From Bacillota bacterium (lineage in GTDB: Bacteria; Bacillota; Clostridia; Lachnospirales; Lachnospiraceae), in the NCBI GenBank assembly GCA_023411555.1, contig JAEYOQ010000013.1, positions 1-21,751 on the forward strand: a stretch of DNA of 21,751 nucleotides. The letters are read 5' to 3'. This document shows positions 21,612 to 21,751 of this stretch, one piece after another. Positions within the stretch are counted from its first letter, which is position 1. Each line of letters starts with the position of its first letter. A program made the translations under genes and the position numbers. The notes below the pieces were generated by a model. The model was not told the DNA's origin. It saw nothing but the letters and a program-made list of their open reading frames with translations, and searched no databases.

Positions 21612-21751
21612 TAGTTTCTTATCATGAATGTTTTTCGCTGTATCATTCTAGGCACGGTTGCTGACAGGACTTCAGATAATGGGATACCCTTTTGAAAAGC
21701 CGGTTCCAGTTTACTAGCACTTCTAAGGTGTCTTCGTTCACTTGAGGCAAT
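21608..21751 (-). CDS. possible 3' end of a gene cut by the window edge
   Basis: A minus-strand frame of 47 codons is open from the window end to a TGA that overlaps the ileS -35 box. It would end in SEVLSATVPRMIQRKTF and MIRNY. A second frame of the same strand is also open for 36 codons, so neither frame is well supported. I do not recognise either product. The sequence beyond the edge would settle it. Confidence 0.25.
   Translation of the reverse strand: MASSERRHLRSASKLEPAFQKGIPLSEVLSATVPRMIQRKTFMIRNY

Overview
The window looks like chromosomal DNA of a low-GC, obligately anaerobic Firmicute, most likely a Clostridia/Lachnospiraceae relative. The clues are a trimeric electron-bifurcating [FeFe] hydrogenase operon, reverse rubrerythrin next to a PerR-type regulator, a T-box-controlled ileS, a DarA-type c-di-AMP receptor, strong AGGAGG ribosome sites and AT-rich spacers. 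The genus cannot be fixed from this sequence. No rRNA, tRNA, CRISPR array, phage or complete insertion sequence was seen.

Layout. (1) Bases 1-5640, plus strand: hydC (NuoE-like), a kinase-like ATPase, a small thioredoxin-fold protein with three cysteines, hydB (NuoF-like) and hydA (H-cluster subunit), closed by a terminator. A degenerate array of ~49-bp repeats sits between the ATPase gene and the thioredoxin-fold gene. (2) 5641-8192, plus strand: a small protein with possible remote similarity to the DUF1874 ring-nuclease fold, then a single-Cache methyl-accepting chemotaxis protein. (3) 8191-9633, minus strand: a PdxA2-like dehydrogenase and a small membrane protein. (4) 9634-11319, minus strand: reverse rubrerythrin and a Fur/PerR regulator, each with a consensus promoter overlapped by a similar dyad. 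(5) 11331-17574, minus strand: a DEAD-box RNA helicase interrupted by one in-frame TAG, a YgiQ-type radical SAM protein with a repetitive tail, a trigger-factor-like lipoprotein and darA. (6) 17988-21611, minus strand: ileS with a complete T-box leader and promoter.

How the genes fit together. HydABC would couple NADH and reduced ferredoxin to H2. Rubrerythrin and PerR protect such oxygen-sensitive metalloenzymes from peroxide. The remaining genes are mostly housekeeping.

The most unusual signal is not a gene. Several short tandem arrays lie at gene boundaries: five decayed copies of a translation-initiation region in front of the thioredoxin-fold gene, two decayed copies of the rubrerythrin 3' end behind that gene, nine 18-bp units in the ygiQ tail, and a pair of 36/37-bp repeats ahead of hydC. 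In the first array every unit carries a Shine-Dalgarno-like purine run followed by a complementary pyrimidine run, and then a start-like codon. Other points worth checking are the TAG in the helicase, the His/Cys-rich insertion in IleS, a second hairpin that takes up the U-tract of the T-box terminator, and an orphan leader-like segment upstream of darA.
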